From: an uncultured Rhodospirillales bacterium
Lineage (GTDB): Bacteria > Pseudomonadota > Alphaproteobacteria > Acetobacterales > Acetobacteraceae
DNA length: 6,243 nucleotides
Direction: 5' to 3'
Assembly (NCBI GenBank): GCA_903904805.1
Contig: CAIVDX010000086.1
Coordinates: 1 to 6,243 of the forward strand
In this document: positions 4,918 through 6,243 of the stretch, in pieces
How positions within the stretch are numbered: the stretch's first letter is position 1
Layout of the letters: every line of letters begins with the position of its first letter
The notes under the pieces: generated by a model
Told to the model about the DNA's origin: nothing
Databases searched by the model: none
What the model saw: only the letters and a program-made list of their open reading frames with translations
Made by a program: the position numbers and the translations under genes

Positions 4918-6243
4918 ATGCTGATCCGACTGACACGGTTGGGCGCCTGCTGCCTGATGCTGAACCTGGGCGCGCCCGGGCTTTCATTCGCGCAGACACC
5001 CCCACCAGCGCCCGCCCCGGCGAGCACCGACACCGAGGCGAGCAGCTACAGCGTCGAGCAGCTGGACGCCTTGATGGCTCCGATCGCGCTGTATCCCGAC
5101 CCGCTGCTGACCCAACTGCTGATGGCCACGACCTTTTCGCTTCAGGTGGTCGATGCCGCTCGCTGGATCGAACAGCCAGGCAACAAGGATCTCAAGGGCG
5201 ATGCGCTGGTGAAGGCGCTGGCGGCGCAGAACTGGGACCCGTCGGTGAAGTCGCTGGTGCCGTTCCCCGAGGTGCTGGCGATGATGAACGCCAACCTCGA
5301 ATGGCTGCAGCAGGTCGGCTGGGCGTTCGCCGAGCAGCAGCCGGACGTGATGGATTCCATTCAGCGTCTGCGCGCGCAGGCGCAGGCGGCGGGCACGCTG
5401 AAGAGCACGCCGCAGCAGGTGGTCAGCTCACAGGTGCTGACAGCGCAGAGCACCGATTCCGGCGCGCCACCGCCGCCGCAGGTGATCGTGATCCAGCCGG
5501 CCCAGCCGGATGTGGTGTATGTGCCGCAATATAACCCGACGCAGGTCTACGGCGCCTGGCCGTATCCGTCGTATCCGCCGGTCTATATGCCGCCGCCTCC
5601 CGGCTATTACGTGGCCAATGCGGTGGTTGGCGCGCTCGCGTTTGGTGCCGCGGTGGCGGTGACGAGTTCGCTGTGGGGCTGGGCGACGCCGCGCTGGGGC
5701 TATGGCGGCGGCTATGGTGGCTATGGCGGCAGCGTGAATGTGAACGTCAATCGCTATAACAATATCAACGTCAATCGGCCGCCCATCAACAACGCGAACT
5801 GGCAGCCGAACCGGCCTGGCAACGGGGCGAATGGCGGGCGACCGGGCGGCGGCTACCAGCGGCCGCCGAGCGGGCCGGTGGGTCGGCCGAACGGACCGGC
5901 ACGGCCGAATACTCCGAATACTCCGGGTGGGGTTGGCGGCGGCGCGGCGCGGCCGGGCGCGCCCGGCGGCATCGCCGGTGGCGGGCGTCCAGGTGGCGGT
6001 GGCGGTCTGCCGCCGAACGCGGCTGGTCGGCCGTCAGTCTCGGTGCCAAGCGGCGCGGTGAACAAGCCGGCCATCGGCCAGGGCCAGCGCCCGACCATGG
6101 GTGGCAATGCGGGCCAGGGTCGGCCAGGGGCCGGCAACGGCGCGGGGGCACCCAATCGGCCGGGCGGGGGCAATCTGCCGAGCGCCGGCAATCTCCCGGC
6201 GCGGCCCGGCGGTGGCGCAGGCGCACCCGCCATCAATCGGCCG
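4918..6243 (+). CDS. Secreted DUF3300 protein with long Gly/Pro/Asn/Arg-rich tail (cut by right edge)
   Basis: 442 codons are visible with no stop. The first 25 residues form a Sec signal peptide (MLIRLTR, then a hydrophobic core, ending LSFA) with likely cleavage before Q26, so the protein is exported. A short Pro/Ala linker leads to the DUF3300 domain at about 46-214. It opens with LDALMAPIALYPDPLLTQLL, continues through WDPSVKSLVPFPEVLAMMN and DVMDSIQRLRAQAQAAG, and ends VVYVPQYNPTQVYGAW. A hydrophobic segment (about 232-252) follows, then WGWA, a Gly/Tyr patch and an alternating VNVNVN/INVN stretch (273-286). From residue 287 to the edge it is low-complexity G/P/R/N. DUF3300 has no established function. 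The ATG at 4918 follows a purine-rich GGGGAGAGAGAG (4902-4913) and is the only start giving a signal peptide. It is divergent from the TrmO-like gene. Confidence 0.92.
   Translation, partial: MLIRLTRLGACCLMLNLGAPGLSFAQTPPPAPAPASTDTEASSYSVEQLDALMAPIALYPDPLLTQLLMATTFSLQVVDAARWIEQPGNKDLKGDALVKALAAQNWDPSVKSLVPFPEVLAMMNANLEWLQQVGWAFAEQQPDVMDSIQRLRAQAQAAGTLKSTPQQVVSSQVLTAQSTDSGAPPPPQVIVIQPAQPDVVYVPQYNPTQVYGAWPYPSYPPVYMPPPPGYYVANAVVGALAFGAAVAVTSSLWGWATPRWGYGGGYGGYGGSVNVNVNRYNNINVNRPPINNANWQPNRPGNGANGGRPGGGYQRPPSGPVGRPNGPARPNTPNTPGGVGGGAARPGAPGGIAGGGRPGGGGGLPPNAAGRPSVSVPSGAVNKPAIGQGQRPTMGGNAGQGRPGAGNGAGAPNRPGGGNLPSAGNLPARPGGGAGAPAINRP
5745..6243 (+). repeat. Low-complexity Gly/Pro/Asn/Arg coding region
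   Basis: This stretch encodes degenerate repeats such as NRP, RPG, GGG and PNT within the DUF3300 tail. The codons AATCGGCCG (Asn-Arg-Pro) recur, including at the very end of the window. AATACTCCG is tandemly duplicated at 5908-5925. Such DNA is prone to slippage, so the tail length may vary between strains. It also creates long spurious open frames on the opposite strand. Confidence 0.7.

Noticed and set aside
4939..4950. A lipobox-like LGAC at residues 8-11 of the DUF3300 protein
   Set aside because: Only seven residues precede it, too few for the hydrophobic core needed before a lipoprotein cysteine. Cleavage after LSFA fits better.
5853..6236. Pro/Ala-rich minus-strand frames opposite the DUF3300 tail
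   Set aside because: They are complements of Gly/Arg/Pro low-complexity codons and have no independent support.

Overview
The window is GC-rich, except for two short A+T-rich gaps, and looks like chromosomal DNA of an alphaproteobacterium. The acnA / ccmA-ccmB neighbourhood and the style of the proteins suggest a sphingomonad (order Sphingomonadales). That assignment is inferred from gene order and protein character, not from a marker gene. No tRNA, rRNA, CRISPR array or insertion sequence was found. No gap without a gene exceeds 300 bases.

Layout. (1) Bases 1-1250, minus strand: the N-terminal 416 codons of aconitase AcnA, cut by the left edge. (2) Bases 1251-1505: a divergent intergenic region with overlapping candidate promoters. 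It also holds a puzzling 5' end of ccmA, where homology to CcmA begins upstream of any in-frame ATG, GTG or TTG. (3) Bases 1506-2713, plus strand: ccmA and ccmB, the ATPase and membrane subunit of the cytochrome c maturation exporter, overlapping by an ATGA. No ccmC follows. (4) Bases 2778-3416, minus strand: an unrecognised protein with two CxxC pairs and a helical, TPR-like body, convergent with ccmB. (5) Bases 3493-4694, minus strand: a TrmO/TsaA-family protein and a short-chain dehydrogenase-like protein, overlapping by an ATGA. (6) Bases 4695-4917: a divergent intergenic region with a perfect 7-bp inverted repeat. (7) Bases 4918 to the right edge, plus strand: a secreted DUF3300 protein with a long Gly/Pro/Asn/Arg-rich tail, cut by the edge.

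How the genes relate. AcnA is a central-metabolism enzyme and CcmAB serves periplasmic cytochrome c assembly. TrmO-like and SDR are translationally coupled, but no shared pathway is evident. The remaining genes look like housekeeping or accessory neighbours rather than one system.

Most worth a second look: (a) two similar A+T-rich hairpin elements, each just downstream of a stop codon (ccmB and the SDR), inverted relative to each other and bracketing the CxxC gene; (b) the missing canonical start of ccmA; (c) an SDR that has lost the YxxxK catalytic pair. I found no convincing new multi-gene system.
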